In this document: positions 1 to 10,830 of the stretch, piece after piece
Position numbering within the stretch: the stretch's first letter is position 1
Layout: every line of letters starts with the position of its first letter
DNA from: Allolobophora icterica
Lineage: Eukaryota > Annelida > Clitellata > Crassiclitellata > Lumbricidae
Length of the DNA stretch: 64,000 nt
NCBI GenBank assembly: GCA_963556255.1
Contig: OY744606.1
Coordinates: forward strand, 73,818,736-73,882,735
Direction of reading: 5' to 3'
The notes under the pieces: generated by a model
Seen by the model: the letters and a program-made list of their open reading frames with translations, nothing else
Told to the model about the DNA's origin: nothing
Databases searched by the model: none
Made by a program: the position numbers and the translations under genes

Positions 1-72
1 AAATTGTTTTTACTTGTCTTTAACATGTAGGCCTACCCTAATGCGGTTTGTCATTTGGTTTTTTGAATAAAC

Positions 73-111
<39 letters not shown>

Positions 112-302
112 AAACGCTCCTCGTGTGAACAATACATACAACTATGACAAAATTTAAGTTTTATACGAAACTTCTATAAGGACGAACAACGAAAGCCATG
201 ATATCTCAGACATACAACTACGAACGTGCATTCATAGTAAAGGTTTTATGAGACATGGGACTATGTGCATGCTACATGCAGCTCGCCATAGAATGTAATA
301 AT
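1..302. other. Non-coding left edge
   Basis: No gene is visible here. It holds an (AT)n tract at about 75-109 and otherwise unique AT-rich sequence. Confidence 0.6.
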
Positions 303-965
303 TGTCAATCAATCAAGAATTTATTGTAACCAAGAAAACAACAAAAATCAATGTACAAATGGAAGTTTTGGCGACAAAATATGGTAACCCAAAAAGGCTA
401 TATGCCCACTAAGTAGGGTTACCCATGTAACATAAATGAATTAGTAACAAATAGCGAAATGGCTTTCTCATAATATAAACGTTATATTATAGCCTCTTTT
501 CACTGTAGAGAAAAAAAGACATGCACAGCTGATGAAATCCAAAATAACCTTAACTAGATGCAAGCTTAACTAAATTTGACAAGACAGTAACTCGGGCAGC
601 ATGACATATTTAACTAAGTATTCAGTATATGTGCTTTCAAAGCTTTCTTAAAGGAAGACAGATTCGTCAAGTGTCGAATCTCTGAGGGAATATTGTTCCA
701 GGCCGATGGACCAGAGGCTCTTATGGCAAATTTCCTGGTATTGGTGTGAGCAGAGACCTCTCGGTAGAATTCACTTTGTCTGGTAGGATATCCATGAGTG
801 TCGGAAGATAAGTTGAAATAACCCTTAAAGATACTAGGTAATGAGTTGTGTGTATATTTATACATAAAGTTACATAGTTGTAGAATATTAATCTGATCAA
901 CTCCAAGTATACCAAATTTGATGAAGTGTTGTTTAGTATGTGATACAAGTTCTGTACAGGCACTT
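303..965 (-). mobile_element. LINE 3' end with reverse transcriptase tail (broken)
   Basis: Read on the minus strand, 865-614 encodes a typical C-terminal tail of a CR1/L2-like non-LTR reverse transcriptase, with the signature order of Y-T-H-N...PTRQ...FAIRASGPSAWNNIP and a final basic helix. The plus-strand start (303-320, a TCAATCAATCAA repeat followed by a reversed AATAAA-like signal) is the simple-repeat 3' terminus of the element. Only the last part of the ORF survives, so this is a 5'-truncated dead copy. The clade is inferred from the tail motif alone. Confidence 0.75.
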
Positions 966-1355
966 ATCTAGCTGCAACCGACATAATTATTGTATTAACC
1001 ATGCACGAAGTTGACAATTATAGCAAAAAAACAGAGCAGCCTCCATCGTTTGTCACGCGCATATAAATTTTAATTGTCCAATTTACATGACGCAATTGGA
1101 TTCTATACCTGGATAAATAAGTGAAAAGCTAGAACGTAAGATTAACAGACACCCATTTATCATAATTAGCACTGGCTGACAAGTTGGTTTTCGTGGAATT
1201 GTTTCTTAGATACAGAACAGAACACATGCACACATGGGCCTACATAATTTATTACATACATACAAACACGGTAAGTGACACACGTAAACAAATCCACTCA
1301 ATACGTACAAACAAACATGCATATATATACATACGCACACGAACACATGAATATA
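966..1355. repeat. Spacer block shared with 25.6-25.8 kb
   Basis: No gene. The stretch at about 1070-1260 resembles 25615-25800 (shared runs such as GTCCAATT-ACATGA and AACAGA-ACATGCAC), so the flank ahead of gene 1 and the flank ahead of gene 3 derive from one duplicated unit. Confidence 0.6.
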
Positions 1356-1731
1356 TGTGACCTCGGCCGAGAGAAGGGACCACTTGTCACTTTCTAGATT
1401 AGCCGGAAAAAGCGTTTTACGCTAAACCATGAATATTGATTTTTGTGTCTAATTAATCAATCTGTAGCTCGGACTCACGGTATTACAACGAATCTTATGC
1501 TACTTGATGCGCTAAGGCTAAATTTAGGCATTAATGCATTGGGTAGAGACACATTAAAAATTTTATGCGATTTCCCGCCAAATGATATTTTATATTTTTG
1601 TGGAAAATGTGCATAAATTATGGGCCAAACGCTCTGAAATTTTTTCCTCAGTTTACTTAAGGTGTAAGCTTGTGGAAACTGCTAATAAGTCCATTTACGA
1701 CAAGTGGTCCCTTCTCTCGGCCGAGGTCACA
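1356..1731. mobile_element. MITE with 33-bp perfect terminal inverted repeats
   Basis: The left end 1356-1388 (begins TGTGACCTCGGCCGAG) is the exact reverse complement of the right end 1699-1731. TA dinucleotides lie on both sides (1354-1355 and 1732-1733), as for Tc1/mariner-type insertions, although the AT-rich flank makes this target duplication weak evidence. The 376-bp interior shows no transposase, so it is non-autonomous. Confidence 0.85.
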
Positions 1732-2065
1732 TATACACACGTGCACACACATACATACATACACACGTAAATGCATACATACGTTTACAGTGTATACAAT
1801 ACGCATGCACACATGCATGCATGCATACATATATACATACATGCATACATACATAGTATTACATACATACACACTTAAATACATACATACGTTTACAGTG
1901 TGCAACACGCATACACACATGCATGCATGCATACATATATACATACATGCATACATACATACATACATACATACACACTTAAATACAGACATACGTTTAC
2001 AGTGTATACAACACGCATACACACATGCATGCATGCATGCATGCATACATACATGCATTCATACC
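1732..2065. repeat. (ACAT)n-type microsatellite
   Basis: Imperfect CATA/ACAT tetranucleotide array in three higher-order blocks separated by a CGTTTACAGTGT unit. Open frames rich in His, Tyr, Cys or Met across it are artefacts of the repeat. Confidence 0.9.
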
Positions 2066-2349
2066 GTACACAGTGAAGTAAAGATCCCATATTTCACGTG
2101 GGATGTAGGGGGAAGTGCTCATTTCGTTGACTAGACCATTGAGCCAGCAATGGACGAATCCCAAGGTCCTGGACACAAAGCCAGTGCATCGAAGGATTGT
2201 CGTTTAGTTCCCAGCTTAAGCCGTTACCAAATTAACGAGCTTTTTTGGTGATATAGGTTCTACATTCATGCGTACGTACCTACATACATACATATATGCA
2301 TACATTATGCATACATGCATGCGTACATACACCCAGTGCTCATGAATAA

Positions 2350-2516
2350 GCTTTGCCCTCAGATTTAGAGTACGGGTGCTTTGCCCTTAGATTTAGAGTA
2401 CCGGTGCTTTGCCCTTAGATTTAGAGTACCGGTGCTTTGCCCTCAGATTTAGAGTACCGGTGCTTTGCCCTCAGATTTAGAGTACCGGTGCTTTGTCCTT
2501 AGATTTAGAGTACCGG
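2350..2516. repeat. 28-bp minisatellite, six copies
   Basis: Six head-to-tail copies of a 28-bp unit beginning TGCTTTGCCCTTAGATTT and ending GAGTACCGG. Copies differ mainly by C/T in the CCC[T/C][T/C]AG part, and there are no spacers between them. Confidence 0.9.
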
Positions 2517-2802
2517 TAGCGCTTTAGAAATTTTGAGTTTACGATTACGATTACATATATACATGCATGTCTAAATTTGAGAACCCATCGGTTAGCATGA
2601 TAGGTTAGTCCCACCCTCATAGCTTAGCATGATAGACTCCCCTTTCTGGCGTCAACTCTAGTGTGGACGCCTAGAAAACCCTGTCGCTACGAAACTCGAT
2701 CCTACGTGGCTTCTTGCAAATAATCCATTTTTTCAAAATCTCAAATCAATCAGCTGAAGGGATCCCAACGTACTTACGATGTATATGCGTATGTGTGTAA
2801 AA

Positions 2803-2813
2803 TAATAATAATG

Positions 2814-2888
<75 letters not shown>

Positions 2889-3085
2889 TTCTTTATTATA
2901 TCAAACCGACAGACGCAGTAAGATTACATTGAAACATGAAAGTACAATCAATATCTTAATTAACACGCGGTTTGGCAGCCATGCAAAGCGCCGCCCTAGA
3001 GGGGGGTTACGGGAGTCGATCCGCGTACCTTAAGCTCTCCTGGCCATGAGTGTTACCACTACTCTATCCCCCCTCCTTTAACGCC
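2803..3085 (-). mobile_element. (TAA)n tract and attached LINE 3' tail
   Basis: A (TAA)n array (2803-2888) runs into about 200 bp that resembles 61870-62050: CTTTATTAT, CAAAC(C/T)GACAG, CGCAGTA(A/T)GATTACA and GGCAGCC-TGCAA-GCGC are shared in the same order. This is a 3' terminal fragment of a minus-strand retroelement. No coding sequence remains. Confidence 0.6.
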
Positions 3086-3164
3086 TTTGTGATACCTCAA
3101 AACCTGCACGCATGACTGTCTCACTTATATGATGAAGCAAATCCACTACCAGGTACTGTAGCTT

Positions 3165-3913
3165 ATATCCAGGGTGCAGCCTACATTTTAGGTAAAAGTT
3201 GGCGCAATAACATTAGATGTTCACTCAATACATTAGAAAGCGGCAGATGTCTTGTCACATCGAATATTTCCTAGCGACATCTGGTTGTAAAGTAAGCATT
3301 TACTCGCAGAAAACAGAGCTGGAAAAATCCGGGAGGATTTGGATAATCCGATTACACACTGCGTTCACAGGCCAGCCCAAATTAGACGAATGGCAATTGT
3401 CCATAATATGCACCTGACTACAGCATCCAGGTAGGTGAAACAGCCGTGAAGTGAAGTCACATGACACTGTCATTGCATCTGAGGAAAAAATTAGGCTACG
3501 ATTACGATAACCATATGTATTATGCAACAATTACGGTATGCTGTGCTGGAAGTCAGCTGCCGATAATGTATCCTAAATCAGGCACAACACGTGACGATAA
3601 CATCATTAAGATATCGACCAGCACCCCTAATCTTATTAGCGGTTCCTTATTAGCGATTCTCTGAAAGGTCGACCAGCAGGTCGACCTTTCAGAGAACCAC
3701 TGTTCTAAAATATCATGTAAGGGTAGCTGACATGCAGGAAATTAGCTGCACAGATCAGGTATAAATTCACAGTAGGCTACCGTTGGCAAGTTTGAGGAGA
3801 AAAAGAGTTGAGCTTTCTGTACGAAGCCAAGACAGAATCTCCAAGTTGTTCTATACGTAGATCGGTATTGTCGCATCACTATTTCACAGCATTCAAAGTA
3901 TTTGATCGCTGCG
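3165..3913 (+). promoter_or_regulatory. Conserved upstream module and promoter of gene 1
   Basis: About 750 bp ahead of the gene 1 start codon is recognisably shared with the same position ahead of genes 2, 5, 6 and 7, and partly gene 3. It contains the shared blocks GAATATTTCC, TTCGCAGAAAA, CCACATGACTACAG-type, TCACATGACA, AAGATATCGACCAGCA and TCTGACATGCAGGAA. A TATAAA box at 3760-3765 lies 154 bp before the ATG, so the 5' leader is about 120 nt. In this copy the conserved GGTCGACC region has become a perfect 16-bp hairpin (3659-3674 with 3679-3694). Confidence 0.7.
3659..3694. repeat. Perfect palindrome in the gene 1 promoter
   Basis: CTCTGAAAGGTCGACC, a four-base loop AGCA, then its exact complement. 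It elaborates the CGACCAGC...GCTGGTCG inverted repeat seen at the same place in other copies. Confidence 0.9.
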
Positions 3914-4063
3914 ATGCCATTTATGTGGAGCGGTTTCGCAAGTGTTTCCGAGATGATCCGGTCATACCGTCAGCACTTCAAGTACCTTCTCGTGGTTCCT
4001 TTCCTCGTGGCTCTAGCTGTGGCTTCCTACAAGATCGGACATTCGTCAAATGCACTGACAAGA
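3914..4063 (+). CDS. Gene 1 exon 1 (signal-anchor)
   Basis: Fifty codons, phase 0 end after ...NALTR, followed by a GTTGGT donor. MPFMWSGF start shared with genes 2, 5, 6 and 7. Confidence 0.8.
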
Positions 4064-7000
4064 GTTGGTATTTGTAATAATCAGGCTTACATCGTCTCTT
4101 TTTCGATTATCATTGACCAGTACTATGCCTTTTCTTCTCTTTTTTTCATTACTTATGTTTCTTTTCCTTATTAGTTAAGAATATTTAAGTCTTTCCAGAA
4201 ACTGAGCAGTCTCTCATAGTCTTAATGAGAATACTTACATGCCATCGTAATACTGTGAACTTGAGTTGGGTTTCCCTACCTAGCGGGATTGCCATCCTTT
4301 TGGGGACGCCCTTTGCCATTGATGACAAATTTTGCTGCAGATCACTGTATGTTTTTTGATTGTTTGATTTAGTTTGTGTTGATAATCTGAATAGAATCTT
4401 TACATAGTTACTTCAGTGCCCAGTTTATGTAATTATACATTTCGGTTTCATGTTCTTATTGTCTTGTCTGTAAATCTTTCTATTGTACTTGTTACCGATT
4501 GTCATCGATTGCAATAAAGAAGCTATTGATTGATTGATTAATTGATTGATTGATTGATATATAAGTGTATTTTAGTACCCCACCTTCAATAGCATGTTAA
4601 GTTAACCCCACCTTCATCGGTTAGCATGATAGGTTAGCAGTTGAGTAAACGTGTCCAAAATATTAAGGGGAATGGGAGTCTGGACAATCAGCGAATCTCA
4701 GAGGCTCAGAGCTGGACTTGACTGTCATCAATGCTATTCATCCGATCCTCGTTAAACGGAGCTTCCAGTCAAATCAAATCAAATCAATTCAATTCAAATA
4801 GTTCTTTATTGAAACCATATATAATGTACAACAATAGTAATGTGCTAAAGAAGATGCCTGTACAAAATGGCCCCAAGGGTAGGCCCTGAAAAGAAACATT
4901 CCGTTGGTAGGGACACCTACTTACTACGTTTATTTAAATGGAAGGTAATGGCTCGCTTGAGCGACAGCAGCTACTGTCAGTTTAATGTTGTGTGTATATA
5001 GTTGTAGACTTATTCAGATATCTGAAATAAGGAGTGACGTGGAGCAGAAGGTTGAACAGGGTAGGGAAAGCTCTACCCCAGGAGGAGATCAATATGCAGA
5101 CAATAAGCGGAGTATATTAGAACGTAAAGTAGTATTAACAAATAAAGAAGACTTAACTAATCTTAACTAAGCATGAATAGTACAATGACTAAGAATTAGT
5201 GGTTTCAATAAGGTGCTGGTGTAACTTCCTTTTAAATCTCTGGAGGGTCCCTGTCTGCTGGAGCGAGGGAGGGAGTGCATTCCAAACTGAGGCCCAGGCT
5301 TTTAAATTTGGAAAACCTACGCGAATTTGAATGAGCATATAAAGCACGGTATTTATAGGAGTTCCTGGTGAAGTGGTTGTGGATATCAGAGCCAGGGTGG
5401 ATTAGGCTCATAAATTTTGATGGTAGAAGGTTACGTGTATGTTTGTACATGAAGACGCCCGTGTGAAGTCGCTTTATTTAGTAAATTTTTATTAGTTTAT
5501 GGCTAGAGAAGATTGGGCCTGTGTGAGAAACCCAATAGAAATATAGGTTTGCAATTTGCAACTTGATTCCTGTTACCTTTCTTAAATATCGGAGTTACTT
5601 TGGCGGCTTTTAGTGCCTGGGGAACAATACCAGAGTTGAGGGACCAGTTAATTACCTCTGCTAAAGGCGAGGCAATATAAGGTAAACTAGTGGCAGCTAT
5701 GCGCGGGTCGATATCATCGGCTCCCCTACTATGGGTCGTGCGTATTGAAGAACTTAGTAGCAGAATTTCTTCGGGAGATGTTGGGATTAAGCAAAGGAGC
5801 ACGGTATGGGAGGATTCGGATAATCGGTGAATAAGGTTTGGTTGGTTGGAACTTGGTTGGCTAGAGTCTGAGCAATATTTGAGAAGTAGTTATCTGGGGA
5901 CAACCGGGTCACGTTCCACCCAATAATTGAAGAGGGGAGGCACTCCAGTCCTCCAAGTGCGTCAGTTAAATGGGTGCGTTTCGTTACATGTAAATTTGTT
6001 TCATGTTGAAGATATTGAAGATATAAATAAATCTTTGTTTTCAATCTCTTCACTATGAATTTCTCATTTCCTGATAATATTTCAGTTCTTTGTCTCTGTT
6101 TTTGAAGAAGTGTGTCTGTATTAAAGCATAATCTTTCAATAGTTTAAAAAATTCGCCTCTCGATTTTTTTGGGAGAATGCCTAGTGCCTACCCTCCTCAA
6201 TTATTGGGAGGAACGTGACCCGGCTGCCGCCAGAGTCTACGCCTATATATAGGTTGGCCCCACCTTTATCGGTTAGCATGATAGGTTAGCCTCACCTTCT
6301 TCGGTTAGCATGATAGGTTAGCGTAATATAATTCAACCTAATTCAACAGTGTCGATTAAAAGAATAGAAAGATATTTACTAATAGTTGCTGAATCTGAAT
6401 TAAATCCAAATGAATTGAATTGAGCAAAAATCTCACTTAAACAAAGCAATAATCAGAGAACCTTATGTTGTTATCTGCTGAATTGCTGGTAACGGTGTCC
6501 TTTATTGTGCAATAACTGATTCCGTCGGTTTACCCTTAAACGCCAAACACAGCTGGATGGCAATGACTTTTATCTATCAGTATTAATTGGTGTCAATAAA
6601 GCTGGAAATTAAATTTCAGTAATACAACACGCTGAGTAACATTGAATTCTTTCCACTATTTTTATTCTTTGAATTTCTAACTCTGCATTTTCGTGACTTA
6701 ATAAATAATTGAAAACACGACAAGACTGTATAATTAGGGGCCACCCACATATTACGTACGCAATTAGGGGGGGTGGGGGTCGGATTTTGGCGATTTTGCG
6801 TACGGGTGCGAACGGGGGGGGGGGAGGGGGACAAAATATGTACGTACGCAGAATAAATTTCTAATTATGACGTCCACATTAGCCTATTTATAACTCTGTA
6901 TTGAATACTATAGTCGTCCGATGGCATTTTATTACATTATATAAAAGCCATGTGCAGTTATTCTGTGCTGTGAACGAAACACCTATAATTTGTCTATATT

Positions 7001-10000
7001 GGCCCTTCAATATTCTGGCCTAAAGTGCAGAGAGTCATTGCCTGGAACAGCTGTCGAGACACTTTCTGCAGCTGTTCCTCGGGGAGGGGGGTGTGCGTCA
7101 AGTGTACGTACGCAGGGGGGGGGTGGTGGAAGAAAGTACGCTTGCGAACAGGGTGAGGGGTCCAATTTTCCAGGATTTTTGTGTACGTAATATATGGATG
7201 GCCCCTTAGACATGATCTGGGGGCAAAGGTTGAAGTGAACCCACGATACATTCTCCAGTCGTAAAGCATCGACACCTAAATGCAACTTTTCTGTGTTGAT
7301 TTCTTAGAATTTCGATATCGCCGTTTGATACATTAATTCAGAAGCGTAGGCCTAATTAACCGAGCCTTGACGAACCCAAACCATCCTGCCAAAGCAAACA
7401 CGGCAAACACGACATAGGATAACATGATATGACATTGCGTAACTTAACGCAACATACCGTAACATAACATACATTACCACAGTTTAATATAACATAGCAA
7501 AACAACATATCTCAGCTTGACCTAGTGGACGCAGTGGACGAAGAGAGCATGTAAAGCAACCGGTATGTACTGAAGTCAGGTACGGAGAGGCACTCATGTA
7601 ATGCAGGCAGCTGCTCAAAATGAAAGGTCATGTTAGCGCGACCCCGATCAAGACCGCCTTGATGATCGTTCGTGACCGATAGCCACATCTCGGCCAAGGA
7701 CCAATGACCCGAAAGACTGGTAGAAATTCAGTAGGTGATGGCGTTTATTGCAGAATCACAAAGCTGTGTGCATCGATGCTGACAACGGCGACCTGGTCAG
7801 CGACTACTCTGACTGATCGAATGCTCTATCGCACTACGAACGGCTCTGCTCTATTCTCTTCTACTCCTCACATCTTAAGATTAGCCTCTATTTATGCAGA
7901 CGAAATCAGTCCGTTACGCTGCTCGCTTACTCACATAGTTACGTCTGTTTATCCCTCTGCTTTCCCTAAACCTATTTGTCCGTGTAGGCTATACATCTCA
8001 GTCCACGTGGAACCTGGCCAGCCGGTCTCTTTTCGACGGCCTAGTATTTCAGCCTTGCGCTCTGCATACGCAGACGTCTCAGTCGGCGTTTGAGTGCGTT
8101 AAATATTCTTGCGCCAAAGAGGTCAAATCCTATATATGCATAGTAATTGCTTTAACATTTTCAGAGGCATTCTCAGCGTCAAAGTAATTATTTTTATCAG
8201 TCAAGGATGCTCAGATGCCAACAACCTTTCAATTCCTTTCAAAATCAATCAATCAATCAAATCTTTTATTGATCCCATAATGCAGTTAACAATGGCAATA
8301 CAGAATAAATCGCAAGTTGGTTAAACAGTGATAATAAGCCAACGCATATTGTAAACACGTAAACTGTAAAGGGAGGCAAACGGATACCCAGAAGGTACGA
8401 AAGTCCCGCTAAATTAGGATACCCGTGTACCAAATGAAGCATTGAGATAACGGTTGAGTTTGAATGTAAAGCATTAGTAATTTATTACATGTAATTAAAT
8501 TATATAAATTATTAGAAGTTCATGCATTACTTCCAAGACGCTGATTTCTATAGCCAGAGATAATTTTAGTAGCTATGCGAGGAACAAAATTAATTTTTGG
8601 TGTCATGTCTCGTTGCAAAACAGAACGAACTGGACGATGCGGTGTTGCGCAGGGAGAGGCGAGATGTCACGGTTTCTACAGATTACCGAAATGACTTGAA
8701 GCAAGGTAAAAGCGCATAGTTTCAGCTACTCGATCAATACGACGCCTGCACTCTACACCTAAACAATTACTGGCTTAAAACTTTCTCACAGCTCATAAAA
8801 ATGAGATGTAATGTAATAATAGTGTATGTGCATGCGTATGTGTATATGTGACATTGCATTTATCGAAGCATATGCATGTAGATCGGTAAGTATGTACTTA
8901 GATAGGTAAGTGAATAAGTCGGTAAGTAGGTAGGTGTATAGTTAGGTAGGTTTCTTAGTTGTCCACTAGCGGGATGGCAACATTAGGGCAAAACGATATG
9001 ACATACCTCCGGCCTGACAGCCTTCCTATTATGCACAGACTCGACCAATCCAACACCGAATAAATTGAAGAAGTCGGAAGTTGACGCTGCCATTCTTTGT
9101 TTTTCATCAGGATACAATGGGAAACTAGTTGCAGAGGGGCTTGGCCAGCAAAAATTTGACCTAATCAATAAGCATGAGTTTACCTCGGCCTTTTTATCTC
9201 CTGTACTTCGTGATAAGCTGGCAGTGATAAAATAATTTAGAAGCGGTGGTGACCATAGATTTCTGGAAGGTCACGAGTTACATGATTGCCAATAATACTG
9301 TTGCCAGTCTGGTCTCAATTGGACCAGATTGTTTCCCTCGGAGTCGTTTCTTTGACGCTCAATATAATGCTTATTTTATATGATACTTTTAATTGTCGTT
9401 AAACTGCTGCTGATCAATAAAGGTTTTGTTCAGTTAAGATGCTGGAAAGCATAGGTGGCGCTGTTTACATCAGATGGGGCCGTACCAAATGTGCTCCTGG
9501 ATCTGATGATGTATACAGTGGAGTGGCCGGTGGATCATTTTATGACCATCATGGTGGAGGAAGCAACTACCTCTGTCTTCCACTGGAACCCCTCTGGGGA
9601 AATTTCAACGAAAGCTTAGAAAAACCTTCTACACTCTACGGCTCGGAATATCAGTTTCCATCCGGGTTTGGTTTAAATAATAACCGTAATCGCCCTTTAC
9701 ATGACCAAAACGTTCCATGCGTTGTTTGTCGCAGCCAGACAAAGACTTCGGTCATTATGGTTCCCGCCAGAAATAAGTGTTACAGCGGATGGTTCACTGA
9801 ATACACCGGATATCTGATGTCGGAGAGATCCGTGCACAAAGGCCGTACAGAATTTGTATGCATGGATGGAAGTCCTGAATCGGATCCTGCAGGATTTCGG
9901 GATGAAAACGGAGCTCTGTTCCAGAACGTGGAAGGCGTCTGTGGTTCTCTTCCGTGTCCTCCTTATGCTCCGCGTCGTGAAATAACATGTGCCGTCTGCA

Positions 10001-10008
10001 CAATGTGA
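3914..10008 (+). CDS. Gene 1: signal-anchored, furin-site precursor with C4-like domain
   Basis: Three exons at 3914-4063, 8624-8705 and 9455-10008 give 261 residues. Residues 1-23 are basic and probably cytoplasmic, about 24-41 (LLVVPFLVALAVAS) form a signal-anchor, and exon 2 carries RRERR|D with predicted cleavage after residue 63. Residues 78-261 are a ten-cysteine domain with VYIRWGRTKC, GGGSNYLCLP, PCVVC, the GYLM strand, GALFQNVEGVCGSLPCPPY and a TCAVCTM end. This matches the C-terminal domain of short-chain collagen C4-like proteins, but no Gly-X-Y repeat is present. By family knowledge the domain is extracellular and probably disulfide-rich; the ligand is unknown. The start fits all paralogs. 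Oddity: the exon 1 donor is GTTGGT, weaker than the GTAAG(A/T) of most paralogs, so splicing may be inefficient. Intron 1 is swollen to 4.6 kb by retroelements. Confidence 0.8.
4260..4558 (+). mobile_element. LINE 3' end in intron 1 of gene 1
   Basis: About 300 bp with a LINE-type 3' UTR ending in an AATAAAG signal and a (TGAT)n terminal repeat (4527-4558). No ORF remains. Confidence 0.65.
4770..6060 (-). mobile_element. LINE (CR1/L2-like) with broken reverse transcriptase
   Basis: On the minus strand the order is: an upstream segment (6053-5787), then the N-terminal fingers of a reverse transcriptase (5802-5503: SRGADDIDP, SPLAEVINWSLNSG, AAKVTPIFKKGN, then a degraded PI-LL), then directly the C-terminal tail (5450-5232: MYKHTRNLLPS...FTRNSYKYRAL). 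The catalytic palm is missing between the two pieces, so the copy is internally deleted. The plus-strand left end has (AATCA)n repeats and a reversed AATAAA, marking the 3' terminus. Confidence 0.8.
6241..6736 (+). other. Conserved intron 1 segment
   Basis: This intronic block (CGGTTAGCATGATAGGTTAG, then ACTTAAACAAA-CAATAATCA and ATTGGTGTCAATAAA) has recognisable counterparts in intron 1 of gene 2 (17384-17700), gene 3 (26590-26960) and gene 5 (48715-49060). It looks like ordinary duplicated intron, not coding. Confidence 0.65.
6737..7205. mobile_element. MITE with GGGGCCA termini, TTA target
   Basis: The left end GGGGCCACCCACATATTACG matches the reverse complement of the right end (GGGGCCATCCATATATTACG) over about 23 bp with three mismatches. 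TTA flanks both sides (6733-6736 region and 7206-7208), suggesting a 3-bp TTA duplication as in PIF/Harbinger-like elements. The interior is G-rich with internally inverted TACGTACGCA motifs and no transposase. Confidence 0.7.
7206..8242. other. Intron 1 of gene 1, unexplained part
   Basis: Contains an open frame of 129 codons (7704-8093, +) with no recognisable domain and no family signature, and CpG-richer sequence than its surroundings (about 7500-8100). It begins TRKTGRN, a run also present in a plus-strand frame inside the LTR element near 33600, so it may be a degraded LTR-element piece. I do not call a gene here. Confidence 0.4.
8243..8480 (-). mobile_element. LINE 3' end fragment
   Basis: Starts with (AATC)n followed by TTTTATTGATCCCAT, the reversed 3' end seen in other LINE copies of the window. 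No coding sequence. Confidence 0.55.
8624..8705 (+). CDS. Gene 1 exon 2 (furin-site linker)
   Basis: Flanked by TTGCAAAACAG acceptor and GTAAAA donor; 82 nt, phase 0 in and phase 1 out. Encodes NELDDAVLRRERRDV and ends in LKQG, with the last Gly codon split. Confidence 0.8.
8880..8960. repeat. (GTAA/GTAG)n tract after exon 2
   Basis: Degenerate tetranucleotide tract. Comparable GTAG/GTAA tracts follow exon 2 in genes 2 (18560-18625), 3 (28240-28345) and 7 (62860-63070), so it is inherited with the unit. Confidence 0.6.
9368..9418 (+). repeat. Direct repeat, left of gene 1 exon 3
   Basis: About 50 bp (TTTATATGATAC-TTTAATTG, then GTTAAACTGCTGCTGATCAA) recurs almost unchanged at 10218-10268, bracketing exon 3. 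A diverged copy precedes exon 3 of gene 2 near 21540-21590. Confidence 0.85.
9455..10008 (+). CDS. Gene 1 exon 3 (C4-like domain)
   Basis: Begins after a GCATAG acceptor and ends at TGA. Ten cysteines, all at positions conserved in the paralogs. Confidence 0.88.
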
Positions 10009-10217
10009 TCAAAATGTGGACAAACGAATTCTGATTAATGGAAAAGAATAGACATCTGTAGAAAAAAACTATACATTGCTTTAGGCATAAGTTAGGTTTG
10101 TGGAAACATTTTGATGAAATTCAGGATTCAGAGGACTAGAAACTTGGTCGAATAATGATCATTAATGGACAAAAAATTGAACATGCCAGAAATTATATAG
10201 GCCTACAGTTAAATAGT

Positions 10218-10268
10218 GCTTATTTTTATATGATACCTTTAATTGTCGTTAAACTGCTGCTGATCAAT
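10218..10268 (+). repeat. Direct repeat, right of gene 1 exon 3
   Basis: Second copy of the repeat at 9368-9418. Its presence suggests a former tandem duplication or unequal crossover involving exon 3. Confidence 0.85.
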
Positions 10269-10830
10269 CACTTATTAAAATATAATGAAATATAGCTCTG
10301 TTGGAAATTGCAGGTCTTCCCCTAATGAATGGATGAATGTTTTGTTTTTATTAGGATACTTATTTGCCTTAGCTACAGTAACATTATGTTTAATAAACCT
10401 CCCTTTTGTCCCTTTTGTCTATTTTCTTTTCTTTCTTTCTTTTCTTTTCTTTCTTTCCTCTTGTGTTTCTTACATATTATAGTACTTCTTTTTTCATAAT
10501 CTGTCATGATTTGTCATATTTTGTCATAATTTTTTTCATCAAAATTGCTTTTGTTTGTATACTTTGGTTCTGATTACTCTGTTTCTTGACTTTGATAGTT
10601 TTGACTAAGGTATACTGTTAAAACTGTTTGGTCGCAATTGCATCTCATCAGTATAACTTAGTTTAGATCTGTGTGACACTCTAAACGTTGACTGACATGT
10701 GAATCAGGTACTAGGGGTCAGGGTGGTATAAGCTTTTAGCTTTTTCCTGGCTTCCTGTTGCGCAGTGATTGATATGTTTCTGTTATGACTTGTACTTTGT
10801 TTGGACGCAATAAACAACAACAACAACAAC
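10269..10830 (+). mobile_element. Probable retroelement 3' end with (AAC)n tail
   Basis: T-rich non-coding sequence running into GGACGCAATAAACAACAACAAC (10803-10830), a polyadenylation-like signal followed by a short AAC repeat, as at LINE or SINE 3' ends. The left boundary is not visible, and no ORF is convincing. Confidence 0.4.

Noticed and set aside
1657..2134. His/Thr/Tyr-rich frames on both strands
   Set aside because: ACAT microsatellite plus the end of the 1356-1731 MITE.
3808..4077. Longer alternative frame over exon 1 of gene 1 (and similar at 48283-48642)
   Set aside because: It is in another frame from the conserved signal-anchor and is not preserved in all paralogs.
9794..10012. 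Minus-strand frames over exon 3 of gene 1
   Set aside because: Antisense shadows; recur wherever exon 3 is conserved.
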